Source: Cristatella mucedo (taxonomy: Eukaryota > Bryozoa > Phylactolaemata > Cristatellidae). Taken from it: a stretch of 64,000 bases of DNA. The stretch lies in the NCBI GenBank assembly GCA_009760855.2, contig WPIO01000045.1, positions 2,683,501 through 2,747,500 of the forward strand, given 5' to 3'. The position numbers and the translations under genes are program-made. Positions 35,335-45,346 of the stretch are shown here, piece after piece. A model generated the notes under the pieces. The model was given only the letters and a program-made list of their open reading frames with translations. It made no database searches and had not been told where the DNA came from. Positions within the stretch are counted from its first letter, which is position 1. Every line of letters begins with the position of its first letter.

Positions 35335-36240
35335 ACTTTAGGTTCAGTCTTCGGCCCCATATTTACTCTATCTCTAGCCTCCCTCGAATATCGCATCTGA
35401 ACACAATCATTTCTTTTATTTTGATTCCAGCTGTCTCTACCCTTTCAATCTTTAAAGCAATCCAGCTCACCTCACCCAGTTAACGTAAGACTTTTGCAGC
35501 CTCCATTAGGCATTGCCGCTTTAAAATATCGGCATGCTAGTGCTGATCGTGCCAAAATAATTTTAAAGCAAAACCTAGCATAATCTGAAAGTTGAAAGAC
35601 CGCATCCTCAAGATCGACTCGCCTAGCTTTGACGTCTGCCCACAATCTCAGTGAGCTTTTCCAAAAAAATAAATATGCCATTGGCTGACGGCATTGGATT
35701 TACTCCTCCGAATGAATCCTTTAAGCGAAAATGTGCTTCCAATTCCAAACCTCTGCTTTAATGGAGCACAAAATCCGAGTAAATTTACGATTGTATGACG
35801 TCGCTTTGATATTACTGCTATCCCATTCGTATGTGACTCTCGGCCGGTTTCATTGCAAATCTACTATTCTTGCAAAGTTCATCGGCCCTACGGCCTTTCT
35901 CTCCTGGTAAAGCTAGGGAAAGACACCGTTTTTTCTGTCTAAGCCTCACTGGCACCGTGCCCAGCATCCCATCGAGATATCCATCTCGCTTAAAGGTTAA
36001 TTAACTCACTTGTAATAACAAAACTCTCGGTTCTCCAGAGCTCATTTTATGGGCTCTCACACTGACTTCTCCTCAACTTTTTTCATCAAACAGTCACGCT
36101 ACTATACTAAAATCCTTCCCCCGTGCCTTGAGCTCGTATGAGCCGAGAGTCTGGAGCTGGCTTCCAACTACATTCGCTACATACAATGTTTTGGCATGAT
36201 TTTCTGGTCAGCTGAAAATTCAAATATTATGTTCGGATTA
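35335..36240 (+). mobile_element. Very old CR1/L2-like LINE remnant, third lineage
   Basis: Two landmarks survive: SVFGPIFTLSLAS at about 35345, matching the GSVLGPxLFxxY RT motif, and SSYEPRVWSWLPTTF at about 36130-36175, matching the S-Y-APKAWNSLPT motif. Spacing is about right. Little else is recognisable, and the base sequence matches neither LINE-A nor LINE-B closely. Confidence 0.45.
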
Positions 36241-37016
36241 TAATTTGCCCTTGTGAACTAGTCTTCTTTTTTTGTACTTGGATTGTTCACTCATCTACAA
36301 TCTATTCACTGCCGTATAGCCAGTCGTGCCATAGTGACTTTTCATGTCTCTTGAATGCTCATTCAAGCATGATACTTTTATATTTCGGCATTGTACTGTG
36401 CATTGTGCCTACTCTTTTATGTGTATTGCGCGGTAGTGAAGTTCAGAAACAGTTGAAAAGATATTTAGTTCTCTTAAGGTTCTGACGAACAACTTAATAA
36501 GTTGTAGTACTGTTATAGACACTGAATACCTCCCGGAGCATAAAACTAAAGAATGATGGTCCTTGTAGGCAGGGGAATTGCCTTCAGTCTTGCCTAGTCT
36601 TATCCATGTCAGTGTGTCTTGACCATGCGTCCAGACATTTGAAACTTTATACTCGTAGCGCTTTCGGCAAAAACTTGAGCTTTATTCGAAAGTGAGTTGG
36701 AAACTCGGCAGACTGGCTGGAAGCTCGTGAACGTGGCAATTTCCAAATTACATCTCTAACTGAACAGACCTGGTCAACTTGTAGCAAGTGCGTTGACTTC
36801 AAGGTTTTTTGGTTCGCTCTTGACTATTTTACTCTACAACTGTTCTAAAAAAAATTATAATACGCAAATATTATCCCTATCCAAGTGTTTTTATCATGGT
36901 ATCGCTTCTAGAGTTCATATGTTCATGATTTTAAGGTGGTAAACTGCGAAAACTCAACTCACAGGGAAAGTAAACATTAGCAGGTACAATTAAGGTGATT
37001 ATAGTAAAATAATTAC
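36241..37016. other. Intron, no recognised feature
   Basis: May include the 3' UTR of the old LINE at its left edge. Otherwise nothing recognised. Confidence 0.35.
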
Positions 37017-37238
37017 CTTCATCAATTCGGTTGGTGATTACAACACTTTGGATGACGAAGACCTGTTCATTATCTAATATGACACCCCAAGATGGATTTA
37101 TTTCCTTATTTGTGTGAGTGCAATGAATTATTCCTGCTCCTTCAGGAATCATACCATCTACAGCTTTGTCAGAAGATGGAGATGCAGGGTGTACCAATGT
37201 GGACGATTGGCGTGTTGTCCCCTTCAACGCTAGATTGC
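37017..37238 (-). CDS. Exon: N-terminal half of FTP (fucolectin-type) domain 2
   Basis: A 222 bp exon, phase 1 to phase 1 (acceptor CTCTTTTAG/GC, donor GAAG/GTAATT). The protein starts NLALKGTTRQSST and continues with SSDKAVDGM, IIHCTHTN, NPSWGVILDN and ends VIQSVVITNRIDE. This is a textbook FTP N-half: N-[LIV]-A-x-x-x-x-x-x-QSST, AVDG, CTHTN, NPxW, ITNR. In known fucolectins a His and two Arg form the fucose site; here the HTN and NR motifs are present but I cannot place the site residues without an alignment. The partner C-half is the exon at 21884-22108. Their junction reads NRIDE-E-QRLRDFYV, which is exactly how an intact FTP domain reads. The intervening 15 kb intron is packed with LINE and SINE copies. 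Confidence 0.85.
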
Positions 37239-37399
37239 CTAAAAGAGATCAAGTTTAAATTTTCCTCGCGAAAGAATTACATAAATTAACTGCAATTATA
37301 TATTTTTCAAATTAAATTGTCATCAAATTAAACACAGATTTTAAGCCAACGAATTTTCAATCCTTTAAGCTTTCCAATGTCTCTGTACAATTACTACCA

Positions 37400-37830
37400 T
37401 TAAATTTGTATGTGTTCATCTGTGAGCCGTAATATACCTCTATCTGCAAGCCTACCCAGCTTCCGCGACTGAGTGGGTACTTGGCAAGACAGTTCTTTAT
37501 AGCCCACTCAAAGCTTAAGGAACTTACGGCGCACGCATGATATCCAACAGATTACATTTCACTCAACCAAAATAAAGTTAGAAGGCTAGCAAAACCATGC
37601 GGGATGCAGATCTAAGAAATTGGCCGTTTAAAATGATATGAAACAAGTCTGCTGCATGAGAATTGATGGATTTATTAACACTTTTTGGAAGCTGCTGGAT
37701 GACTTGCATAGTAGGACAGTCTGTAAGCTATGAACTTTTTCAGATAAATTAGTCTTCGTATAGAACCTGAGGTCTCGACCAGGCTGAGACTGCAGCTGCG
37801 ATGCAGTTTGGTATAAATAAACCGATCATT
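37400..37830 (-). mobile_element. LINE-B, 3' fragment, diverged
   Basis: Reversed LINE-B 3' region: CTCTATCTGCAAGCC, GTTCTTTATAGCCCACTCAA, GATATCCAACAGATTACATT, CTGAGGTCTCGACCAGGCTG and GCTGCGATGCAGTTTGG, in the same order as at 34158-34608. Confidence 0.7.
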
Positions 37831-38274
37831 CACCAGCCTTGTGGTTTTCAGGATGTATTTGCCCTATCTTTCTATTAAAATTGAGTCATCCGACACAGTT
37901 CTTCCAACACAGGAGACCCAAGGCTGAATCACTGTTATTGGTTTACCAGCTTTACAGCCATAAATATGACAATAGGCAGAGATTACACGACTTTTTTTGC
38001 AGCCCAACCAAGACGCAATTGCAGTGATCTAGCCTTAATTGAGCCAAGAAGCGTGACACAAGCTAGAAAAATAAGGAATTTTTAGATCGTTGCAAGGGCT
38101 TCGAAATGCGAGGTATGCCTTAAATCTGATGATGTGCATGAAATCCACATCGGAAATGTATACGGTGTTCCTGTCATTTAGCTTTCTTCTTACAGAAATG
38201 GAACCTAGCAGTAGACTTTAAATAGTGCAAACTGTCGAATGTTTCTTACCTTACAAAAATGAAAAATTGAATGA

Positions 38275-38430
38275 CCGCTGATCCAGCAGCCTAATGTGTA
38301 CAGGGGCAAACTGCCTTATAGCAATCACCATCGATTTCAGTAAGTAGTAAAGCATCGCCTCTATAAGACTCGTACCCGTGACCTTGGTCATTAGGAGCAA
38401 CCACCCTACCCCTTATCACCATACCAGGCT
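38275..38430 (-). mobile_element. SINE-B, diverged
   Basis: GATCCAGCAGCCTAATGTG, GGCAAACTGCCTTATAGCAA, AGACTCGTACCCGTGACC and GCAACCACCCTACCCC are decayed forms of the SINE-B tail, body, B box and A box. Confidence 0.65.
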
Positions 38431-38984
38431 AAGACACACCGGCGTTCAATTGGTCCTTGAACAAACATTTGAGTGACTTTTCATAGGCTACCTCAATATA
38501 ATCCTGATTATTTCAAGTTGACACTTTATCTCTATAGTTAGACCAGTGGTAGAAGAAAGAGGGCACGCCTAGTACTTTTGCCCGATGCCCTAGCTAAACA
38601 CAAATTTTTAGAAAAATTGATGCTGTAACATTCCAATAGTGAGAAGACATTGGTATCAGACGATTGGTATACGACGACCTAGTGCACCAATAGCCGATGG
38701 CCTGGAGATGGCGATAGCGGTTCAAATTAAATCTAACGTTTGCTACGATTCGGACAATGTTCAATTAAGGCTACCTAAAGTTTAATGCTAAAATCGCAAA
38801 CAGCACAAATGCACGTGCTTAGAAAACATACAGAAATAATCAAATAAAATACAAACAGCGAATTTTGAGTCCGCGACACGGAATTTCAGAAGATCGAAAA
38901 CCTGATAATGAGGCGATATCAATAATGCTATGCATCTTAGTTCTATATGTATATATCTATTTATTTACTTATACATCGGCATGC

Positions 38985-39076
38985 ATGTAGGTGTGTGTGT
39001 GTGTGTTATTTTGCAGGTGTGTGGGCGTGTTAGTGTGCAGGTGTGCCTGTGCGCGCCTGTGTGTGTTGTTGCGCGC

Positions 39077-39155
<79 letters not shown>

Positions 39156-39466
39156 TCTGTGTGTGTAGGTATGTATGTGCAGGTATGTCTGCAAATGTAT
39201 GTGCAATTGTGTGTGTGTTTCTTTCTCTCTCTACTTTTGTGTGCGTGTGTGCGTGTGTGTGTGTGTGTATGTGCGTGTGTGTGTGCTTGTGTGTGCTTGT
39301 GTGTATGTTTGTGTATGTGCTTGTGTGTGTGTGGGTGTGTGTGTGTGCGTGCGTGCGTGCGTGTGTGTGTGTGTGTGTGTTTTTGTGTGTATGTGTATAT
39401 GTGTGCGTATGTGTCTGTGTGGGTGTGTGTGTCTGTGTGGGTGTGTGTGGGTGTGTGTGCAGGTGT

Positions 39467-39515
<49 letters not shown>

Positions 39516-39517
39516 TC
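38985..39517 (+). repeat. TG-rich microsatellite/minisatellite tract
   Basis: About 530 bp of (TG)n with interspersed GC, TA, GGG and TCT variants. It ends ~50 bp from the EGF2 exon donor. Long CVCVCV-type frames across it are artefacts. Confidence 0.97.
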
Positions 39518-39568
39518 TGCTTTGAAGGCTAATCTGTGATCGTTGCTAGTCTTGTGTTACTTACTCAC

Positions 39569-39691
39569 CGACTTGGCATCCCGGACCGTGCCATCCAGGC
39601 TCACAGCCGTCGGGACAAAACCCGTTGATGCCGCATGTGTATTTGTTTGCACAATGACAAGTGAGCCTTGGAAGTTTTCTCGTTGGATAAT
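39569..39691 (-). CDS. Exon: EGF-like domain 2
   Basis: A 123 bp exon, phase 1 to phase 1, with strong sites (TGTTTGACAG acceptor, GTCG/GTGAGTAA donor). The translation holds a clean six-cysteine EGF-like/laminin-type module: LTCHCANKYTC, then GINGFCPDGC, then EPGWHGPGCQV. The CEPGW.G..C ending is the standard EGF C-loop and is nearly the same as in the first exon, so the two are paralogous modules. Joining to the next exon gives CQV-G-NLALKG, an EGF-to-FTP transition. The donor sits about 50 bp from the edge of a ~530 bp TG-rich tract, unusually close for a splice site. The role is structural or ligand-binding outside the cell; the ligand is unknown. Confidence 0.8.
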
Positions 39692-40334
39692 CTGTCAAAC
39701 AGAGCAAATTATTTAAATTACCATGATAATTCTGGTCATAAGTCTGTTATGTGCTTGCTCCTCCGATACTGTTGAGATGTTTCTGGGTGCTTAAATAGTT
39801 ACTGCTGTGGCTGGAAGGTATTTCGACTCAAAATATGGTGTCATTCGTGGAGGACCTCCGAAGAGTTTTCTTGACATTTCTGAGTTTACAAGTCCTTACG
39901 GTCGCAACATCTCGCCCTTTCTGCTATTCAAACTATGTTCGTGTAGCATTTTTGCACAGTTGTAACTAAACTCTTCCTCTTTGAAGATCATACTTCTAGT
40001 TAGTTTGCTCGTATAGCCAGGAAATACCTTACCAATAGATGCTGCGAAGTTCCGTTCCTTTATTTTCCGTTAGCTTTCTATCAACGTTAAAACTACAATT
40101 TGCTCGTTATATTAAGTCGGTAAGTTTGGTTTTTAGTTGCTGATGCGTTCTATACAATACGCGTGCTTCATTATTCATACGAGTCGTTACTTTTCCAGAT
40201 AATTTCAGTTGACCATATAGATTTAACTTTCTTCTGTGCTTTTATAATAAAGGTCACTGCATCATGTTATATACCTCCTCGTACAGAAGTATATTTACAA
40301 TTACAAAGAAATAGTCCGACTTGGACAGCTTAAA
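39692..40334. other. Intron, no recognised feature
   Basis: Nothing recognised between the EGF2 exon and the SINE-B copy. Confidence 0.4.
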
Positions 40335-40508
40335 AAAAATACTAGTTGATTTAGCAGCCTTTTTTGCATAGCAACAGAAATGCTTCTCTGCTTTACGGCT
40401 ATCACCGCCGCAGTAAAGAATCATCCACCGCAGGATTCGAACCCAAAAACTTAAAACCAAAATCTGAAAAGCAAATACCTTACCTAGTGGGCCATCACGG
40501 CTCATTTG
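40335..40508 (-). mobile_element. SINE-B
   Basis: On its own strand: GAGCCGTGATGGCCCACTAG, TAAGGTATTTGC, GGGTTCGAATCCTGCGG (B box), GGTGATAGCCGTAAAGC and GCTGCTAAATCAACTAG. The palindrome arm is decayed here. Confidence 0.85.
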
Positions 40509-40561
40509 ATAGTCTATCAGTGGTTATAGAGCTAAATCCCCAATCCGCCCCACAAGGCCCG

Positions 40562-40971
40562 CCATTGTAGTGCTACTGCATGTCTCACCTCGTACAAACC
40601 TCAAGTCCTTTGGAGACCGCGCCTTTAGTTCGTATACACCGAAAGCCTGGAACTCATTTCCGACTTCCGTCACGACATCCCCCGATTTAACCCCTTTAAA
40701 AAAGAAATTAAAAATGCCCCTATTTATTAAAAAATTTGATGGGTTCTTGCGATTCGTCTTTTATGTGCTTATGCATGTTGACACGGTTGCATGCTGCTAG
40801 TGACCCTGTGCATGTCACCCTTAACCATGGTATTATTGCTGTTTATCGAGCATGCTACCACTAACCATTCAATTGTGTTTACTTCACAGCAAATTTAAAG
40901 CACTTGGAAAGACATTGAGTTCTTTAATTACGCTTAATCAAGTGTTTTTGCATTATTATTAATATTATGGC
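40562..40971 (+). mobile_element. LINE-A, 3' fragment
   Basis: Reads TNLKSFGDRAFSSYTPKAW, NSFPTSVTTSPDLTPLKKKL, then the 3' UTR with the TGCATG repeats and TTGAGTTCTTTAATTACGC. It ends in ATTATTATTAATATTATGG. Confidence 0.87.
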
Positions 40972-41412
40972 TAGCTAAACTGATGCAGCCTTTCAGCTTC
41001 ATTTTTTACTTCTATCTATTCCTGCTCAAAGACATCATTGGTGGCAGAGTCTGAGGCTCAGCAAGTCAAGAACGTGCGTGCAAAGTTTTTAATGTAACTA
41101 CACAGAGGCTATGGCTCAGCAGGTCATGGAAACGCATCCGGAATTTTAACGTAGCTACAACTGCAATCCTGGTACCGATTGTGGCTCACACTTTCCATAC
41201 AGCCTTCATGAGGCACTAAAACTGTGCTGTTTACTTCATCGAATGTCCAACCAACAAAGCTATGCTTTATTTTTCTCTTTCATGGGTGAGATGAAGTCTT
41301 TTGGCTTTCTTGGCGAACGAAAGCCACTTAGGGTTTCATAAGACCACTCTAGTGCAGCAGCCACTTGCTTAGATACGGCTTTTTGTAGCTGCAGACGGAG
41401 ATACAAACGTAC
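40972..41412 (+). mobile_element. LINE-B, 3' fragment, diverged
   Basis: CTAGCTAAACTGATGCAGCC, GGTGAGATGAAGTCTTTTGG, CGAAAGCCACTTAGGG and GCAGACGGAGATACAAACG follow the order of 33080-33480. It abuts the LINE-A tail exactly. It holds an internal imperfect duplication (GGCTCAGCAGGTCA twice). Confidence 0.7.
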
Positions 41413-42679
41413 GCAGACTAGTGCCATTATATTTTAAACTAGTGAAAAGCCTAAATAATACACTGCTGTCTCACAGCATGCTTGTCTTTCCTACTAACCT
41501 ACGATCTATGTAAGCTCATGTATACTGTGACTATACATGTCATTTCCATTGACAGTATTATGACTTTATTTATTTTGATGACCATAGAAATGCCTATACG
41601 GAGGGACTGTTGTCTTCTACTCATTTAATTCTAAAATATAGACCGACTGAAGGCCGTCCTATTTGGGGAATACTCGCTTGAAATACTTCATTTCATTAAG
41701 AGTATTACCCTGCAACCAATGAGTTGAGCGATGAAGTACTATACAGATGGACTGCTGAAAAGCTCTTTCAGATTTGGAATAATTGCAGCAACTGTTAGCA
41801 AGGGTTTTTAATTTGAAATTACGTGATTGGTTCATAATTTAGTGTCCTGCGTGAATAACCATCTTTTTTACGATTGGAAATTGAATGTCATGCTTTTACT
41901 ATTAAGTCCATTGTAATCGGCCACAGGAGAGCATAGGTATATGCTAAAGGAATTCTTGAGCGTCCAGCCAAATTATCCACTCTTGAGTGGCATATGGTTG
42001 CATTATTAGCTCCCGTGGACTAGCTGGAGGTAATTGAGCCCCCAGCCATGAATGAATCCGTAGTGTCAACTTCTCTGTGGAGTTTTGCGTAAGCCTGAGA
42101 TGTATCAAGCCATATATAGCATTACGATCAAATGGTAGTAGCCTCTGAACGAACTTCTTTCGCCATAACCACAAAGGGGGTAGTGAATTAAAGACCTTGT
42201 AGACCTCGAATGATTTTGGTGCAACTTTAAACTCAAGAAAACCTTGGAATAATCCACGGAGGCAACTTTCAACAGAGTTTGTATCAAACATACTGGGCCT
42301 GATTAAAAAGTGGAAAAATTAGAACTAAACCTAAGACTTAAGGGAAGTCAATTAAGCCAATATCAAAATAATTTATATAACGTGGCTAGTTGGGATTAAC
42401 CTGATTCGGCTGAACACCACCGAGATTTCATACTAAAATTTTATCATCAGGCGTGCTTTAAATGAAGTTGCCTGTGTGTGGCGATTTATATTGGTTAGAG
42501 TGTGTTTGCATTTGTCACCGCTTCCGTAGATTAATCAGACGGTATTTCCACTTAATTAAACAGGAAAACGTTATGGACTTTCTTGAATTCTTCAATCAAA
42601 GTTGGTGTTATTTCAGTCAATTTACAAAAACGTTATAACTATTTAAGTCTGAACTTCAGCAATACTTGAAGAAGGGGGG
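41413..42679. other. Intron; one long open frame of unknown meaning
   Basis: A 115-codon minus frame at 41944-42291 (contains LPPLWLWRKKFVQRLLPFD and QEWIIWLDAQEFL) has no recognised domain and no clear phase-1 splice sites. It does not read as LINE-A or LINE-B. Otherwise nothing seen. Confidence 0.3.
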
Positions 42680-43460
42680 CAAGTTATCATAGTCGTAGAA
42701 CTTGATGCCTAGATTGTGCTTGGCAATTGCGTCAGCAAGACCGAGAGCTTAAAACAAGAACAAATGCTAATAAAGTGCATCGGGTAGCCAGTACTTTAGT
42801 GGCTCCCATGAATGATTTCAACTATCTACGTCAATTCTCTTGATATACTCACTGAGATAAGACCTAAATCATTGCAGTGAAGTATCTGTCATGCCCAGGC
42901 AAGATATGAAGTGCTCCAGAAAAATCTCATGATCTATATTATGACAAACTGACAAAATACTAGCCAAAACAAGCAAGAGATGGCCTAAGTCTGAATTCAT
43001 GAATGGGTATTTATGTGCCAGATAGAACGCACGCTAACTCCCTGAGGTGGTTACTTTTAAAACCCGATTTGAACTTACTGGCTAGTTTTTAAGTTTGAAT
43101 TTATGAGTTAAGCCGGTACGACACCACTGGTTCTGGTGTATTTATCAGAGACGTCAGTGGCTGGGGCTCTTTCGCTGTAACTTAGCATTCCTAATTAGAG
43201 ACCTAGCACTGTCTTTTTGAAAGGTGCCTATACAAGAACTGGAGCTCTTGACGTATTGATCATTTTAATTCTACACGGCAGCAACGAATCAATACATCCC
43301 GTAAGTAGCAAAATTGCAATAAAGCATAGAACCCTAGTAGCCTTGTTAGACAGGGAGAATAATTTTGGGATGAGGAATATATTTCAAATTTGCTTGATCT
43401 TTCAGCAAAACCCTATAAAATCGATCACTGAGTCTTTCTCGAGCTCTTCTCAACTAGCTT
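42680..43460 (-). mobile_element. LINE-A, RT N-terminal fragment, degenerate
   Basis: Reversed matches to the LADVIAKHNLGFHFY region near 42690-42740, the SYLSGR/WF region at about 42845-42880, and the AFKKAVVGPIL region near 43215. The 3' half is absent. Confidence 0.72.
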
Positions 43461-43534
43461 AACCATGACTGGCATCACCTTGAAATCATTTATGTCCAAT
43501 GGAATGTAATATATCTCAATCTTCAAGTCTAAAA

Positions 43535-43818
43535 AGTCGCAAAGACAATGTAGGTGATATGTAGACGAGTTTTCTACAGCCTATTCCAAGTCAAAGCAGC
43601 TTCCAACACTCGTTCAGTAACTAACAAGCTTCATACCACCCAACATGAGAAAGTGAGAAGCATAGCTAAGTCGAAAGAGAAGGAGAGATAGTGAGTAGCG
43701 TGGAATTATTAGCTCGAGGCGGCTTAAGCATACACACTTTGGAAGTGAACTTCGCAGTCTATTAAATTTAGGCTTACGTCTCTAACCTTCTTCAGGCGGA
43801 GTAATAACACAAATAACT
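43535..43818 (-). mobile_element. LINE-B, 3' fragment, diverged
   Basis: GTTTTCTACAGCCTATTCC, GCAGCTTCCAACACTCGTTC and AGAAAGTGAGAAGCATAGC match the reversed LINE-B 3' end. The match extends to about 43815 (CCGCCTGAAGAAG). The open minus frame across 43724-43957 is therefore not a host exon. Confidence 0.68.
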
Positions 43819-44279
43819 TGTTGTATATATTCTTTGCGCTTTCTTTTGCCGATGTTATCCACAAAAACTGCCACTTCTTTCGCCATGCGAATGTAGATAG
43901 CATCCAAATGTACGTGCAATTTGATTCAAACTTTGATTCTCTATTAAAAGCTGACATCCATAGCTGAATGACAGCAAAATTACTCAGTTTTATTGGCGAG
44001 AAAATTTAATTTACCAATTATATGGAAAATTAGTGACTTAAATTAGAAAATGTATTCCTAAAAAGTGACTGCACAAGAATATCTCCTTTTGCATCTGCTC
44101 GAAACTTGATCGCCCTGCTGGAAAGTGACATTTCACTGAACAGCAACTACTACAGATCGAGGATCGAGCTAGCCTACTTTAAACTCCTTAAAGTTTCAAA
44201 AATGTAGGCTTGCATGCTCACAGATACAATATCTTAGTTGGATCATACCTTAATTACATTTTGTCTTGACTTTCAGGCC

Positions 44280-44840
44280 CACGAAATCAAGCATGTGTAA
44301 AGTTGGTGCAAAACTATAGTTCAGGCTTTTCAGCTAAAGTGTGGCAATGGGCATATTTCACTGCTTCTCGCGGATATGCACTTATCACTCATCGAGTCGT
44401 GCATCGACTATGAGTTTTTGTCAACTCTCTTATTACTTGCTCCATCCGCTTGCTCCAGCCCACGACCCAGAGTCATACCCCTGTCAGGCTAGGCATCTTA
44501 CCACCTGCTCTTTATCTGTGCCTGGAACAAACCTCAAATCCTTTGAAAGTCCTTCTTGCAGTCCTTATTTTTCCAAAGCCATGAACTCTACCAACTAAAT
44601 TCACAACATCTCCTGACTTTATGGCGCTTTAACTGATGCTAAAAAACAATCGTTTCTGGCAGCATTCGCTATGAGATAGTTAATATTAGATGGTGCGCTT
44701 ATGCACAGTCACACTGTAAAAGCTACCACTATCCAAGTTTGCATGCTACTTTTTGAAGTATGTGTTAAATTTCAAGAAAAATGCTTCATTTTCTTAAGGT
44801 GCTATGCATTTCTGTTATTAGTAGAATAATTAGTGTTATT
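44280..44840 (+). mobile_element. LINE-A, degenerate 3' fragment
   Basis: TTGGTGCAAAACTATAG, TTTCACTGCTTCTCGCGG, GCTCCAGCCCACGACCC and AACCTCAAATCCTTTGAAAG follow the order of the C-terminal region. Ends in TATTA-rich sequence. It lies just left of the FTP1 half-domains. Confidence 0.7.
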
Positions 44841-44910
44841 TTAGTTCTATTAGCATTTGGTGGAGAGTGAACCTTCGGGGCGTGGAATTTTACATACGTT
44901 TTACACTTAC

Positions 44911-45060
44911 CATGTTGCTTCCAATAATGATCTTGTGTCCTATTAGGACCTCCCTAACTATTATTTCTGAAAATGAGCGGAGAAACACCCATTCATTACT
45001 CCGATATTTAATCAAATATATTGTATCAGCGTGCAAAGACATGTTTGGTTATAAGTCTAC
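44911..45060 (-). pseudogene. Decayed C-terminal half of FTP domain 1
   Basis: On the minus strand, one frame reads NEWVFLRSFSEII then VREVLIGHKIIIGSNM and runs to a good donor (ACATG/GTAAGT at 44910). This resembles the C-half of FTP domains (GRFVEI...ILTLCEVMVIGYRYY in the 22.0 kb exon), but the usual Cys before EV is replaced by Arg. Upstream, towards 45060, the frame is closed by a TAA and the similarity appears to continue in another frame (RRLITKHVFA). No phase-1 acceptor gives one open exon, and the donor is in phase 0 in this frame, unlike every other exon. I read this as a degenerate half-domain separated from its N-half by a very short intron or none. Sequence error is an alternative. 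Confidence 0.45.
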
Positions 45061-45097
45061 GGGCTGCTGTCGGGCAGATCAACTCATTGCAACGTAC

Positions 45098-45346
45098 CCA
45101 GTTCCTTGTTAAAAAGCGTAACTTCTACTTCTTCAATGACAAATTGTCTCGATTCATTAAACAAGACGTACCACCATAAATGTTTGCTAGGATTTGTAAA
45201 AGAGCAATGCTGGCCATCGGTTGATTGAGTCTGCTGGTTTCCATCAACAGCCTTATCTGCGGAAGCCGTAGTATTTCGATTGATGTCGGAACTTTGGAAA
45301 CCGTAAGTAGATGATTGAAAGGCAGCACTTTGAAAGGCGATGTTTC
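45098..45346 (-). CDS. Exon: N-terminal half of fucolectin-type (FTP) domain 1
   Basis: A 249 bp exon, phase 1 at both ends (acceptor CTTAAAG/GA, donor CTGG/GTACGT, the weaker of the two). The translation carries the FTP/F5-8C N-half signature in order: NIAFQSAAFQSSTY near residue 2, NTTASADKAVDGN near residue 25, HCSFTN near residue 46 and HLWWYVLFNESRQFVIEEVEV at the end. The WW pair and KAVDGN match the conserved sugar-binding-fold core of fucolectin/tachylectin-4/pentraxin-1 modules. This half is longer (83 codons) than the equivalent exon at 37017-37238 (74 codons). It lies between the EGF1 exon (60.5 kb) and the EGF2 exon (39.6 kb), as expected for an alternating EGF-FTP protein. Its C-terminal partner lies only tens of bases downstream and looks damaged (see 44911-45060). 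The domain may therefore be a relic even though this exon is open. Confidence 0.72.

Noticed and set aside
38930-39539. Long Cys/Val-rich open frames (CVCVCV...) in three plus frames
   Set aside because: They translate a TG dinucleotide tract; all three frames are open for the same trivial reason.
43724-43957. Minus frame that looked like a possible FTP C-half exon (one frame ends in a phase-1 GAAG/GTTAGA)
   Set aside because: The left part aligns with the reversed LINE-B 3' region, and the apparent donor lies in LINE sequence.
44911-44984. Short phase-clean mini-exon after TTTTCAG ending at ACATG/GTAAGT
   Set aside because: It would be phase 1 to phase 0, unlike every other exon of the gene; better explained as the decayed end of the FTP1 C-half.
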